A DNA stretch of 64,000 nt from an uncultured Streptococcus sp. (GCA_934229725.1 CAKQDX010000001.1:62001-126000); one strand, 5' to 3'; shown: positions 52,301-60,157, counted from the first letter of the stretch. Numbers and translations: made by a program. The notes: generated from the sequence alone by a model not told the origin.

Positions 52301-52375
52301 CAAAACGGATGCAATACCGACTGAAAATTTACGGATGGAAAAGCGTTGCTTCGAATCACTAAATAACCTATTCAT
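49370..52375 (-). CDS. LPXTG-anchored surface protein with four pilin-type isopeptide domains
   Basis: A 1001-residue wall protein. Order: YSIRK-like signal peptide (RFSIRKFSVG, about 11-20, cleavage near 38), Ser/Thr-rich stalk (about 40-165), an adhesin-like region (about 170-450), four Spy0128-type domains (about 455-570, 575-685, 690-800, 805-915), each with a Lys near its start (F-x-KEL), a YTVEE/YRVTE glutamate and a final FNN asparagine (the triad for Lys-Asn isopeptide bonds), a Pro-rich wall spanner, LPETG (967-971), membrane helix and RRRKD tail. The middle two domains are near copies. Start ATG 52373-52375 follows GGAGG. No dedicated sortase nearby. Ligand unknown. Confidence 0.9.
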   Translation of the reverse strand: MNRLFSDSKQRFSIRKFSVGIASVLISTAIFGIGTAQADQVTEVSSQPATNVVNVSANQSSSEVTAPSVSTTAVSTENTGTSVDVPKSGKADSPVASSVSSEQVEAPHGNVSSEASNSSIASNATSVTSERSASDSASVADHKSAEHEAAVEAKKLTNSSTPTSTSDTQITKTGTEIHVQNPNVELQFPDGNSIYSRSKVVYHDISFPNDIAINSGDKVIFTLPSELQFKTSYSVNVYNPNNEVVGIAQVDPKNNSVVTTFNHYFEDHPIGKYMNLELDTLYSEALKGGESLHLNFNGRVVNVTVGSANPIPGDEVIAKWGSQDKNDPTLINWGMRLNYARRVLNNLQLIDTWSDNQRFVDNSLELRYIDSADPWVDKGSAMELIKSFSHDDTKFELNLGRLDRMVYVWYQTRLTNPASDSNNPTNKVDLHADVESKTYTSEVRLVGGLGNVGGEQEVHFNLELAKELAGRALKDKEFTFKLVDMTDNKMVDLGETTNDATGKIVFSNLVLNQPGTYHYRVTEVPGNDSDVVYDKLQADVTVQVARETKDGREKLVAKVVYPDDVIFNNKLVTPAKAKIQFSKELSKAGVNQALTADEFQFVLKDEKGNVVQTVGNTADGHVNFSELTFDKVGTYNYTVEEVAGKDDAIVYDTMKAAVSITVTRDGDALVSTVVNPKDTIFNNKFATPAKASIQFTKELSKAGVNQALTADEFQFVLKDEKGNVVQTVGNTADGRVAFSNLSFEKPGTYTYTVEEIKGNNEDIIYDGMKATVSITVTRDGEALVSTVTNPKDTIFNNYVKELKPAKAKFVLTKVLAGRQLQDGEFSFVLKDEKGNVIQTVTNDAKGNINFDSINYDKPGVYYYTVEEVKGYEANVVYDSMVAKLKVTVTKSVGDKENLLVAAVVLPLDTEFNNSYIPPKSPKPQTPPTPTRPPHVPQKPSVVSTTSSVNPQPAKPVQSSVKSGPQLPETGQASDKALLALGVAAEVAAVMGIAYNRRRKDI
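49978..50653 (-). repeat. Two near-identical tandem domain repeats in the LPXTG gene
   Basis: Codons for the second and third isopeptide domains form direct repeats of about 336-342 bp (roughly 50653-50312 and 50311-49978). Long stretches such as the KAGVNQALTADEFQFVLKDE coding segment are almost unchanged at DNA level, so the copies arose recently or are kept alike by gene conversion. Confidence 0.8.
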
Positions 52376-52418
52376 AATATCCTCCATTTACAAAACATTT
52401 TTATCTTTCCCAACCAGC

Positions 52419-52446
52419 ATTATACTCCTATTCTAATTTTTTGCAA
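52419..52446 (-). promoter_or_regulatory. Promoter of the LPXTG gene
   Basis: Minus-strand -35 TTGCAA (52441-52446), 16-bp spacer, -10 TATAAT (52419-52424), about 44 nt before the ATG. Confidence 0.75.
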
Positions 52447-52554
52447 GATGTAAGTCACAATTAATTAACATTTTTGTAAATTGCGCAACACTTTGTCTTG
52501 TTTTGTAAGGAAAAAGCACTAAATTTTACTAAAATTTTTCTAAAACACACAAAA

Positions 52555-52594
52555 AACACTAACAATAAAGCTTTTAAACTCAATTGCTAGTGTT
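52555..52594 (-). terminator. Terminator after mtnN
   Basis: AACACTA-g-CAAT and ATTG-t-TAGTGTT arms on the minus strand (one mismatch) with T6 following. It lies 135 nt beyond the mtnN stop; 52595-52728 shows no gene. Confidence 0.65.
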
Positions 52595-52728
52595 TTCATG
52601 ATGTCGTAAAATATTTTCAAAAATATTCAATTATGAGAAGAAAATAATTAAGAATTGTCAAAAAGTTTCTAATCTACCTAAAATTCAAGTTAAATTTCTA
52701 TAGCTTTTAGGGATTGTGTGATAACAAT

Positions 52729-53421
52729 TTAGTCAAGTTCTTCCAAAAAGTCTATCAAGATGGCAGCCGATTGTTTACCTGCCTGAATAATAAATTCATC
52801 AAAAGTAAGGTTGGCATCGTGAGCTGCCGTATCACTCATGGCACGCACAACGATAAAAGGTTTCTTGACACTGTGAGCTGCCTGAGCGATAGCCGCCCCT
52901 TCCATTTCAACAGCCAAAACCTCTGGAAAGTGCCCCTTAATGTCATCAATCTTGTCCTGACCAGCAATAAAGCTATCGCCGGTAGCGATAAGACCAATCT
53001 TACTGTCAATTGACGCTTGAGCCAAAACCTTCTCAAAGGTCGTCACAAAGCTTGCATCACTCTCGAAATATAGTGGCTGCATAGACATTTGGCCGTAATC
53101 ATAGCCAAAGGCTGTCAAATCAACATCGTGATAAGCCAACTTTGAAGCCACGACCACATCACCAATCTTTAAGCCAGGCGCTACTGCCCCTGCAGAGCCA
53201 GTGTTAATGAGGGCCTCAACTTCAAAATGGTCCGCCAAAACAGCCACAGACATGGCTGACATGACCTTACCAACACCTGATTGGACCAAAACCACATCGT
53301 GTTTGCCCAAACGTCCTGTGTAGTAGGTATTTCCAAGAACGGTTTCCTCAACCTTGTTTTCCAATTGCTCCACTAGAAGCACCAATTCCTGCTCCATGGC
53401 AGCGATAATTCCGATTTTCAT
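52729..53421 (-). CDS. mtnN: 5'-methylthioadenosine/S-adenosylhomocysteine nucleosidase
   Basis: Removes adenine from methylthioadenosine and S-adenosylhomocysteine, the latter step giving the LuxS substrate. The 230 residues start MKIGIIAAMEQE (catalytic Glu12) and carry GSAGAV, the ribose-binding VEMEGAAIAQ segment (about 171-180) and catalytic Asp in AMSDTA. Start ATG 53419-53421 has AAAGGAA upstream. Last gene of the glmU-Nudix-macP-mtnN set typical of streptococci. Confidence 0.96.
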   Translation of the reverse strand: MKIGIIAAMEQELVLLVEQLENKVEETVLGNTYYTGRLGKHDVVLVQSGVGKVMSAMSVAVLADHFEVEALINTGSAGAVAPGLKIGDVVVASKLAYHDVDLTAFGYDYGQMSMQPLYFESDASFVTTFEKVLAQASIDSKIGLIATGDSFIAGQDKIDDIKGHFPEVLAVEMEGAAIAQAAHSVKKPFIVVRAMSDTAAHDANLTFDEFIIQAGKQSAAILIDFLEELD

Positions 53422-53499
53422 ATAGTTCCTTTTCAACTTGTAATCTTGTGTGAATCACTTATCGTAAGAGAATTTAGTCCTAACCATCCTAGAGGATTC

Positions 53500-53760
53500 T
53501 TAGAAATAAAAGACAGCAATGAAGAGGACAATCAAGAGGACAACTACCCAAAAGAGAATACGATTGAGTTTGTGTTGAAACTGGGTGCGTTTCGCATTTT
53601 CAATCCGACGACTCTTGTAGGTAGAAGGCTGATAATCAGCGTCAAAAGACTCATCATAAAGGTCTTCATCATAGCCCTGATAAGAAGGGTGGTCAGCTAA
53701 ATCAATTTCCCCACGCTTGGCCTGCTCAATGATATCGTCAGTTAACAGCGGTCTCCCCAT
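53500..53760 (-). CDS. macP: Cell wall synthase accessory phosphoprotein MacP
   Basis: An 86-residue protein: conserved start MGRPLLTDDIIEQAKRGE, an acidic/tyrosine-rich middle, a basic stretch and one C-terminal membrane helix (about 66-84). In pneumococcus MacP activates the class A synthase PBP2a and is phosphorylated by StkP. Its place between the Nudix gene and mtnN matches pneumococcus. GGAGG lies within the end of the Nudix gene 3 bp upstream, so translation is coupled. Confidence 0.88.
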   Translation of the reverse strand: MGRPLLTDDIIEQAKRGEIDLADHPSYQGYDEDLYDESFDADYQPSTYKSRRIENAKRTQFQHKLNRILFWVVVLLIVLFIAVFYF

Positions 53761-53763
53761 AAC

Positions 53764-54312
53764 TTATTTTCCTCCAAAGTGGAGTGCATAGTATTGGAGT
53801 GCAAGAATAGTTTTAGCATCTTTAATCTCACCTGATTTCACCAACTCCATACACTCATCATAGGTCAACTCAAAAATTTCAAGAAATTCATCATCATCAA
53901 GTGGACGAGGATTCTCAACAGGTTTGAGATTAGTCGCCACATAGAGTTTAATTTTCTCATTACAAAAGCCAATGGCTGTGTAAAATTCATAAATCAACTC
54001 TAAATCTCCCTGATATTGGGTTTCTTCTTCAAGTTCACGTGCTGCTGCATCCTTTTCATCACCAGCCTCGCCAACTTCCAATTTACCCGCAGGGATTTCA
54101 TACGATACATCTTCAATAGCCTTGCGGTATTGCTTAACAATAACAAGTTTACCTTCTGGAGTAACCGCTAAAACGGCCACAGCTCCCCTATGGAAAATGA
54201 GCTCACGACGAGACGTCTTACCATCTGGTAAAAGGACCTCGTCTACAGCTACCTCAAAAATGTTTCCTTTAAATTTTGAGTCGCGTGTTAATGTTTTTTC
54301 TTCGTATTTCAT
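53764..54312 (-). CDS. Nudix hydrolase, ADP-ribose pyrophosphatase type
   Basis: A 182-residue enzyme of the NudF-like group. It has the FHRGAVAVLAVTPEGKLV core strand and a Nudix box beginning GKLEVGEAGDEKDAAARELE and continuing EETQY. Probably hydrolyses ADP-ribose or ADP-sugars. GGAGG precedes the ATG by 6 nt. Sits between glmU and macP in the same operon. Confidence 0.92.
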   Translation of the reverse strand: MKYEEKTLTRDSKFKGNIFEVAVDEVLLPDGKTSRRELIFHRGAVAVLAVTPEGKLVIVKQYRKAIEDVSYEIPAGKLEVGEAGDEKDAAARELEEETQYQGDLELIYEFYTAIGFCNEKIKLYVATNLKPVENPRPLDDDEFLEIFELTYDECMELVKSGEIKDAKTILALQYYALHFGGK

Positions 54313-54388
54313 GGCTTTCCTCCTTTTTTCTTACCACTTAGTTGATGTGATGCCTAAAAAGTCGCCATCAGGTGACCTTCCTAAAGCC

Positions 54389-55768
54389 TTATCGTTGACT
54401 TGGGTGATGAGGTTTCTTCACCGCATAACCTTCTTTATTGACTTGACGACCACGACCAATGGCTACACAGTCAGCTGGCACATTTTCAGTGATGGTTGAA
54501 CCGGCTGCTGTAAGGGCACTATCTCCGATTTCAAGCGGAGCAATCAAGGTTGAATTACTTCCGATAAAGGCGTTATCGGCAATTTGTGTCTTGAACTTAT
54601 GTTGACCGTCGTAATTGACTGTTATAGTACCTGCACCAAAGTTAACATTAGAGCCGACTTCCGCATTACCAATATAAGTCAAGTGACCAGCCTTGGTATT
54701 TTCACCGATAGTTGAGCCCTTAACCTCAACAAAGTTCCCAATGTGAACGTCTTTCTTAAGCGTAGAGTCTGGGCGAACATGAGCAAATGGTCCAATAGTA
54801 ACACCAGCTTCAACCACTGAATGCTCAATCATAGAGTTAGTGATGACTGTATGTGCACCGATTGTAGAGTCAACGATGTAGGTACCATTGGTAAGTACTG
54901 ACTCTGCACCAATCTTTGTTTGACCTTTAAGTGTCACATTTGCTTCAACCACAACGTCCGGTGCAATTTCCACATCCACATCAATGTATGTGGCATTTGG
55001 ATTTTGGAAGGTTACACCATTGACCATATGAGCCTTGTTGATACGACGACGCATAACATCTTCCGCTGTTGCCAAGGCAACACGGTCGTTAACCCCAAGA
55101 CTTTCTTCAAAGTCACGAAGAGTGAAGGCACCCACTTTTTCACCATTTTCACGGAAAATAGAAATGACATCTGTCAAATAATATTCTCCTTGCGCATTGT
55201 TAGTGTTGATATTTTTTAACGCTTCAAAAAGACGTTTATTGTCAAATACATAAGTCCCTGTGTTGATTTCTTTGACTTGTTGTTCGAACTTGTTGGCATC
55301 TTTTTGCTCTACAATCTTAGTCACTTCGCCATTTTCATTACGGATGATACGACCATAGCCAAATGGATTGTCCGCTGTCGCTGTCAGGATAGTGGCAACG
55401 TTTTTGTGATTAACGTGGAAGTCAATAAGATTTTTGAGGCTTTCACCAGTAATCAAAGGTGTATCTCCAGCAATGACAAGGGTTTGACCTTCAAGACCAG
55501 CCAACTCTGACTCAGCCATCATAACGGCGTGACCAGTCCCCAACTGCTCAGTTTGCATAGTGAAGGCAGATTGACCATCCAAAACCTCACGAACAAGCTC
55601 AGCCTTATGACCAATAACAGTAACGTTTTTAGCTGGATCAATGGCTGAAACTGCACGGAAAACATGCTCAAGCATGGTGATACCTGAAACCTTGTGCAAA
55701 ACTTTTGGAAGATCTGATTTCATGCGAGTCCCTTTACCCGCAGCAAGGATAATTGCGTAATTACTCAT
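54389..55768 (-). CDS. glmU: Bifunctional UDP-GlcNAc pyrophosphorylase / GlcN-1-P acetyltransferase
   Basis: Makes UDP-GlcNAc for peptidoglycan and glycans in two steps. The 459 residues start with the nucleotidyltransferase signature LAAGKGTRMKSDLPKVLH (8-25), then linker and a left-handed beta-helix of hexapeptide repeats (about 250-435), including the acetyltransferase histidine in KAGHLTYIGNAEVG. GAGGGAA precedes the ATG. A long leader with alternative pairings separates it from its promoter. Confidence 0.97.
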   Translation of the reverse strand: MSNYAIILAAGKGTRMKSDLPKVLHKVSGITMLEHVFRAVSAIDPAKNVTVIGHKAELVREVLDGQSAFTMQTEQLGTGHAVMMAESELAGLEGQTLVIAGDTPLITGESLKNLIDFHVNHKNVATILTATADNPFGYGRIIRNENGEVTKIVEQKDANKFEQQVKEINTGTYVFDNKRLFEALKNINTNNAQGEYYLTDVISIFRENGEKVGAFTLRDFEESLGVNDRVALATAEDVMRRRINKAHMVNGVTFQNPNATYIDVDVEIAPDVVVEANVTLKGQTKIGAESVLTNGTYIVDSTIGAHTVITNSMIEHSVVEAGVTIGPFAHVRPDSTLKKDVHIGNFVEVKGSTIGENTKAGHLTYIGNAEVGSNVNFGAGTITVNYDGQHKFKTQIADNAFIGSNSTLIAPLEIGDSALTAAGSTITENVPADCVAIGRGRQVNKEGYAVKKPHHPSQR

Positions 55769-55956
55769 GTGTTTATTCCCTCTTAATTGTGAATTTTAGT
55801 ACTTTACTCCTACTACCCCATGTAATAAAGAAAGCACTCTTTACAGTTTCTCCTAAACAAGAGAAACTCCCCCATTTTCTATTGATTCTGTTCAATGAGA
55901 CCCTTTTTCAACGATCTAAATTAGAGTTTCTCACCATCCATAATCGCCTTATTATA
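55769..55956 (-). promoter_or_regulatory. glmU promoter and long structured 5' leader
   Basis: Extended -10 (TGGTATAAT, hexamer 55951-55956) predicts a start near 55944 and a leader of about 176 nt. In transcript order it holds arm A GAGAAACTC (55932-55924), arm B GAGTTTCTC (55869-55861) and arm C GAGAAACT (55852-55845). B is the exact complement of A and also of C, so A-B and B-C helices exclude each other. No T run follows, so any control would act on translation or RNA stability. Confidence 0.6.
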
Positions 55957-55995
55957 CCATAAATAAGGACATTTTTGCAGAATGGAAGGGAAATG

Positions 55996-56019
55996 AAAAA
56001 AGAGCTTTCGCTCTTTTTT
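55996..56019. terminator. Bidirectional terminator after fni
   Basis: Perfect AAAAAAGAGC-tttc-GCTCTTTTTT hairpin. On the minus strand it ends the mvaK1-mvaD-mvaK2-fni transcript, after the repeat copy at 56038-56083. Confidence 0.85.
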
Positions 56020-56037
56020 AGATAAAATTGTCTTTTA

Positions 56038-56083
56038 AGACTTTCCTTAAGCGAGTGCGGACGTCAGCGAACTTCTTCGAAGT
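56038..56083. repeat. Second copy of the 46-bp repeat core
   Basis: Matches 36330-36375 at 42 of 46 positions, in the same orientation. Here it lies between the fni stop and the terminator, so it is transcribed as 3'-UTR. The rest of the 144-bp element is not recognisable, although weaker similarity extends about 15 bp to the left. Confidence 0.75.
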
Positions 56084-56096
56084 GGCACGCTCTTTC

Positions 56097-57101
56097 CTAC
56101 TTTCCTTGCTTGATATAAGTCCCTTGTAACTTGCCGTGTAGGATGTAGTCCACAGATTTGAGCTCATCAACAGTTCGACAATCAAGGGCACACATAATGA
56201 GACGAAGGTCGTCCTTCCAACCATTAACGATAGCCACAACCTTATCCACAGGGTAACGTTCCACCAATTCAAGGACTGTTCGTGAGAGGCCAACTCCTTT
56301 AGCACCTAAGACCAGACATTTGATCATATCAAGTGGGTTACGCACGCCACCTGAGGCTAGGATTTCCACATGATCACGAAGGTCTTGGGCTTGCAAGAGG
56401 GTCTGGACCGTGCTTTGTCCCCAGTCATTGAGGTAATCACGGTTGCCACCTCGACTATTTTCAATATAGGCGAAGCTAGTCCCACCACGACCTGAGATAT
56501 CCACAGTCTTGATGCCTTGAGACATGGCGTAACGAATGGTTTTCACATCCATACCAAAGCCGACCTCCTTGAGTACAAGAGGAACCTCTATGTTCTGTGC
56601 ATAAGCCGCCACATTTTCCTTCCAGGTGTGGAAAACACGCTCTCCTTCAGGCATGAGGAGCTCCTGCATCAGATTGACATGGAGCTGTAAAAAGACTGGA
56701 TTCATGGCTTCCACAGTCTTAATTCCCAGGTCCACAGACTTATCCACACCGATATTGGTCGCAAGGTCTAAGTCTGGAAACTCTTGGCGATAGTCAAAAG
56801 ATTCTGGTGCTTCTCCTTTTAGAGCAGCACTGTAGGAACCCGTCACCATGAGAATACCTGTTCGGCTGGCCACCTCAGCCAATTTACGATTGACTGCACC
56901 ACCCTTTGCAGAGCCACCTGTCATGGCATTGATATAAAAAGGAAAGTCCCAATCCCGTCCTGCAAAATGTGTGGACAAGTCAATATGATCTAAATCATAA
57001 GTCGGCAGAGACTTGTGGATAAGTTCCATATCATCAAAACTATTGTAGGGCGACTGGTACTTGAGGGCATAACGGATGTGATCGTCTTTACGATTTGTCA
57101 T
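56097..57101 (-). CDS. fni: Isopentenyl-diphosphate delta-isomerase, type 2 (FMN)
   Basis: Interconverts isopentenyl and dimethylallyl diphosphate using FMN and NADPH. The 334-residue barrel has MTGGSAKGG (about 60-68), the ISGRGGTSFAYIEN segment (about 197-210) and a GGVRNP/GAKGVGLSRT phosphate region. Unrelated to the zinc type 1 isomerase. Last gene of the mvaK1-mvaD-mvaK2-fni operon. The ribosome site is weak (AAAG). Confidence 0.96.
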   Translation of the reverse strand: MTNRKDDHIRYALKYQSPYNSFDDMELIHKSLPTYDLDHIDLSTHFAGRDWDFPFYINAMTGGSAKGGAVNRKLAEVASRTGILMVTGSYSAALKGEAPESFDYRQEFPDLDLATNIGVDKSVDLGIKTVEAMNPVFLQLHVNLMQELLMPEGERVFHTWKENVAAYAQNIEVPLVLKEVGFGMDVKTIRYAMSQGIKTVDISGRGGTSFAYIENSRGGNRDYLNDWGQSTVQTLLQAQDLRDHVEILASGGVRNPLDMIKCLVLGAKGVGLSRTVLELVERYPVDKVVAIVNGWKDDLRLIMCALDCRTVDELKSVDYILHGKLQGTYIKQGK

Positions 57102-57149
57102 AGGTTATTTCTTTACTTTCTTGCGTGATTATATCTACTAAGCTGACCC

Positions 57150-58145
57150 TTAAACCTCATACAAGAGCTCTATGCCTTCTTGCTGCCAACGTCCAACTAG
57201 GATATCTCGGCTAGCTTGGTCAAAGGCAAAGGCGATACCACAATCGCCACCTCCAGCGCCAGAAGATTTTGCAATAGCATCGAGGCCTTGTTCAGCTTCC
57301 TTGAGTTTTTTCAGCTTATCCACATAAATATCTGGACTAAGGGATTCCAACTGGTCACTGACAGTTTGAAGGCTGCTCTTAAGCAAATTCTTATTTCCTG
57401 TTTCCAGTGCCTTGATGGCATCTTGAACAGCAACTTCGGTTTCACTTAGATACTTGCTTGAGATGCGAGATTTGGCCATCTTAACCATGTCTTTTGAGAT
57501 AGCAGCTTGCTTGGTCCACCCCACCAAAAAATGAGCTTTGAGAGCTGGCACTACAGGTCTGATACGGTAACCCCAGTTCCTTTCCAAAAGCTCTGATAGA
57601 GTCATTTGGTCTATAAGCTCTGCTATTTTTGCACGGTCAAAGGAGCGATAGGAAACCAGTTCTTCGTATACAATACAGGCCAAATCCCCCATAGAACCGT
57701 TGTCTCCTTGTTTGAGGAGGGTGTAACTGGCTAGCTTAAAGAGCATGTCTTTGGATAAGTCTTTCTGAAGGGCTGTTGCCAAAGCCTTGAGGGTCAAAAC
57801 CACAACTGAACCAGATGAGCCAATACCAAATTTAACCCCATCTCGTTCCAACTTTCCAGTGATAGAAAGGTCTAGATTGGGTAAGTCCTCACCACAGTAC
57901 GCCTCAAAAGTATTCAAGGCCTCTTGAATGAGGGCATAATTTGCATTTGGCTCTCGACCAACACTGTAGTCAAACATGTCTGAAGACAACTGAGTAGTTT
58001 GTGCCTCCTTGACCTCTGCTGACATAAAGATAGGGATAAACTGTATTAGGGCTGTCTGCCCAGGTGTTAAGACTGAGTATTCTCCAGCAATGTAGAGTTT
58101 TCCACCGGTTTTTACGCTGGCCTGAATGACTGAGAGCTTAGGCAT
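57150..58145 (-). CDS. mvaK2: Phosphomevalonate kinase
   Basis: ATP-dependent phosphorylation of mevalonate 5-phosphate. GHMP kinase of 331 residues with GKLYIAGEYSVL near the start, the ATP loop FGIGSSGSVVVLTL (about 116-129) and the late GAGGGDCGIAF motif. AAGGAG lies 7 nt before the ATG, inside the end of mvaD (8-bp overlap), so the genes are coupled. Confidence 0.95.
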   Translation of the reverse strand: MPKLSVIQASVKTGGKLYIAGEYSVLTPGQTALIQFIPIFMSAEVKEAQTTQLSSDMFDYSVGREPNANYALIQEALNTFEAYCGEDLPNLDLSITGKLERDGVKFGIGSSGSVVVLTLKALATALQKDLSKDMLFKLASYTLLKQGDNGSMGDLACIVYEELVSYRSFDRAKIAELIDQMTLSELLERNWGYRIRPVVPALKAHFLVGWTKQAAISKDMVKMAKSRISSKYLSETEVAVQDAIKALETGNKNLLKSSLQTVSDQLESLSPDIYVDKLKKLKEAEQGLDAIAKSSGAGGGDCGIAFAFDQASRDILVGRWQQEGIELLYEV

Positions 58146-59082
58146 CTGGCAACTCCTTGGTGCGTGAAATGATGACCTGATAGTCCTTACGGAAGTGGTC
58201 TGCTAGGCGGTCCAGGTCTTTTTCCAGGCAAAGCACCTTAACATTTGGTCCAGCATCCATAGTGAAATAACACTGCTCACCAGTGGCACGGAGGGCCTTA
58301 ACCTTGTCCATAGCCTGATAGGAAGCATCCGTCAGATATGAAAATGGAGGGTTAGCCGTACTTGTGGTTTGGTGCATGCGAAGGGCATTAGCTTCAGTGA
58401 GCTCGCCGACCGCTTGGAAATCATTAGCCTTGAGGTAACCTAACATATCCTTGTAATCTTGCTCAGACTGTTTAATCCATTCTGGGAAGGAGGTCGATGT
58501 TTCGGTACACAACTTCATACCATCACGGCTGGATACGGGTTTCTTTTGATCTGTTAACACCAGCATAATCATGGCCAATTTAAGGTCTGTTTCAACCGGA
58601 TAAACCTCACCGCTATCCTTGTCCCAAGCTGCCAATGGACCAAAGAAAGACCGTGATGATGACCCTGAAGCGAACTTGGCAATTTGAGCTAATTCAGACT
58701 GCGTTTTCCCGACTTGGAAGAGCTCGTTAGCTGCTTTAACTAGGGCTGAAAGACCTGAAGAACTTGAAGAAAGACCTGCAGCTGTTGGCATATTGTTCCA
58801 AGTTTCAATCTTGACATGCTGGTTGGGATTGGTACGGAAGAGATCTAAAACCTTGCTGGCCTTGGTCGTTTCTTTTTCCCCTTGGAGCTTGTCATCGATA
58901 TACATGACATCACTGGTCTCATTCTCAGGCAGAAAGGTCAACTTGGTTTCCGTATACATATTTTCCAAAGTCAGTGAAATACTACTGGTTGAAGGAATCA
59001 TACGCTCGGCATCCGCCTTACCCCAGTATTTGACAATAGCAATATTTGCGTACGATTTGACGCTTACAGGCTTTCTATCCAC
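58138..59082 (-). CDS. mvaD: Diphosphomevalonate decarboxylase
   Basis: Makes isopentenyl diphosphate from mevalonate diphosphate. The 314 residues start with the family signature VKSYANIAIVKYWGK, then the ATP loop AGLSSSSSGLSAL (about 106-118) and the catalytic Asp in TMDAGPNVK (about 277). Start is GTG 59080-59082 with AAGGAG upstream, inside the end of mvaK1 (19-bp overlap). Confidence 0.96.
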   Translation of the reverse strand: MDRKPVSVKSYANIAIVKYWGKADAERMIPSTSSISLTLENMYTETKLTFLPENETSDVMYIDDKLQGEKETTKASKVLDLFRTNPNQHVKIETWNNMPTAAGLSSSSSGLSALVKAANELFQVGKTQSELAQIAKFASGSSSRSFFGPLAAWDKDSGEVYPVETDLKLAMIMLVLTDQKKPVSSRDGMKLCTETSTSFPEWIKQSEQDYKDMLGYLKANDFQAVGELTEANALRMHQTTSTANPPFSYLTDASYQAMDKVKALRATGEQCYFTMDAGPNVKVLCLEKDLDRLADHFRKDYQVIISRTKELPDA

Positions 59083-59942
59083 GTGTTTACCGCTCCTTTT
59101 TCTTGAAGTTTTTTAGCAATCGCTTGGGCTTGATTCTTAGTACTTGTTAGGGCAATAATACAGCCACCCAGTCCTCCACCTGACATCTTGGCTCCCAGCG
59201 CACCCTGTTCCAGAGCAGTCGCTATGAGCAGGTCAGACAAATCACAGGACACACCTAAAGATTTAAGGTGATTATGGGCTTGCGACATAAGCTGCCCAAG
59301 AAGCTCTTGATCCTTGGCCTTGAGGGCTCCTTCCGCCTTCTGACTTAATTCGCCTAGCTGATTTAGGTCTGATAAGGCATCTAGTCCGATAGCCTCAACC
59401 TTTTCCACGGCCTCACGGGTGTTTCCATGAATGCCCGTGTCTGCGATAACTAGATAGGCACCTAAATCAACCTCGATTTCCTTGAAGCCAATATTACGGG
59501 TAAAGCTGATGGCTCGGTCACTCAAGCAAGTCTTGGCATCTAGGCCACTAGGTTTACTATGGGCAATAGTCTCCGCCTGATGGACCAGCATTTCCAAGGT
59601 CTCCTGGCTTAGCTTCTGATCGAAATAATCAAAAACCGCACGAATCGCTGCAATAGCAACCGCTGCAGACGACCCCATGCCACGCTTTTCAGGGACACTA
59701 GACTTAATAGCATAGCTGATAGGCTGATTCTTGATTTCCAGATAATTAAGGGCTGAAAAAATCGCTGTCGTCAAGGGATCCTGAGCCTTGAGTGTCAAAG
59801 GAGTCTCAGCCGCCTGAATCTGACAGACAACCTCAATATCCTTAAGAGGGAGAGCAAGGGCAGGATGCCCATAAACAACCGAGTGCTCTCCCATCAAAAT
59901 AATCTTACTGTGGGCCTTACCCACTCCTACTTTCTTAGTCAT
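59064..59942 (-). CDS. mvaK1: Mevalonate kinase
   Basis: First kinase of the pathway. The 292-residue GHMP protein has GKAHSKIILMGEHSVVYGHP near its start, the ATP loop RGMGSSAAVAIA (about 87-98), catalytic Asp in PSGLDAKTC and the late GAKMSGGGLGGC. In streptococci this enzyme is feedback-inhibited by diphosphomevalonate. First gene of the operon; the leader (59943-60060) is long and I see no convincing promoter beyond a TATAAG near 60075. Confidence 0.95.
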   Translation of the reverse strand: MTKKVGVGKAHSKIILMGEHSVVYGHPALALPLKDIEVVCQIQAAETPLTLKAQDPLTTAIFSALNYLEIKNQPISYAIKSSVPEKRGMGSSAAVAIAAIRAVFDYFDQKLSQETLEMLVHQAETIAHSKPSGLDAKTCLSDRAISFTRNIGFKEIEVDLGAYLVIADTGIHGNTREAVEKVEAIGLDALSDLNQLGELSQKAEGALKAKDQELLGQLMSQAHNHLKSLGVSCDLSDLLIATALEQGALGAKMSGGGLGGCIIALTSTKNQAQAIAKKLQEKGAVNTWIESL

Positions 59943-60107
59943 AAGTTACACACACTCACAGACCAACTGGCAAGCGAGTGTCTTTCTACGTTTTTCATAC
60001 AGATTCTAGTGGTGACTCAAGGTCTATCAAGCAATCAATGCAGACAAAGAGCGCCAATCTAAAGAATTTTCTTATAGCACTTCTATCTTATCATCAAAGC
60101 GCAAAAA

Positions 60108-60135
60108 AAGCGACATCTAACCTAGAATGTCGCTT
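60108..60135 (-). terminator. Strong terminator downstream of the flavoprotein gene
   Basis: AAGCGACAT / ATGTCGCTT stem followed by T7 on the minus strand. Confidence 0.85.
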
Positions 60136-60157
60136 GGCATTAGAGATCTGTTTTCAA

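Noticed and set aside
56018..56305. Open frame of 95 codons on the minus strand
   Set aside because: Mostly lies in a wrong frame of fni and in the repeat copy plus terminator.
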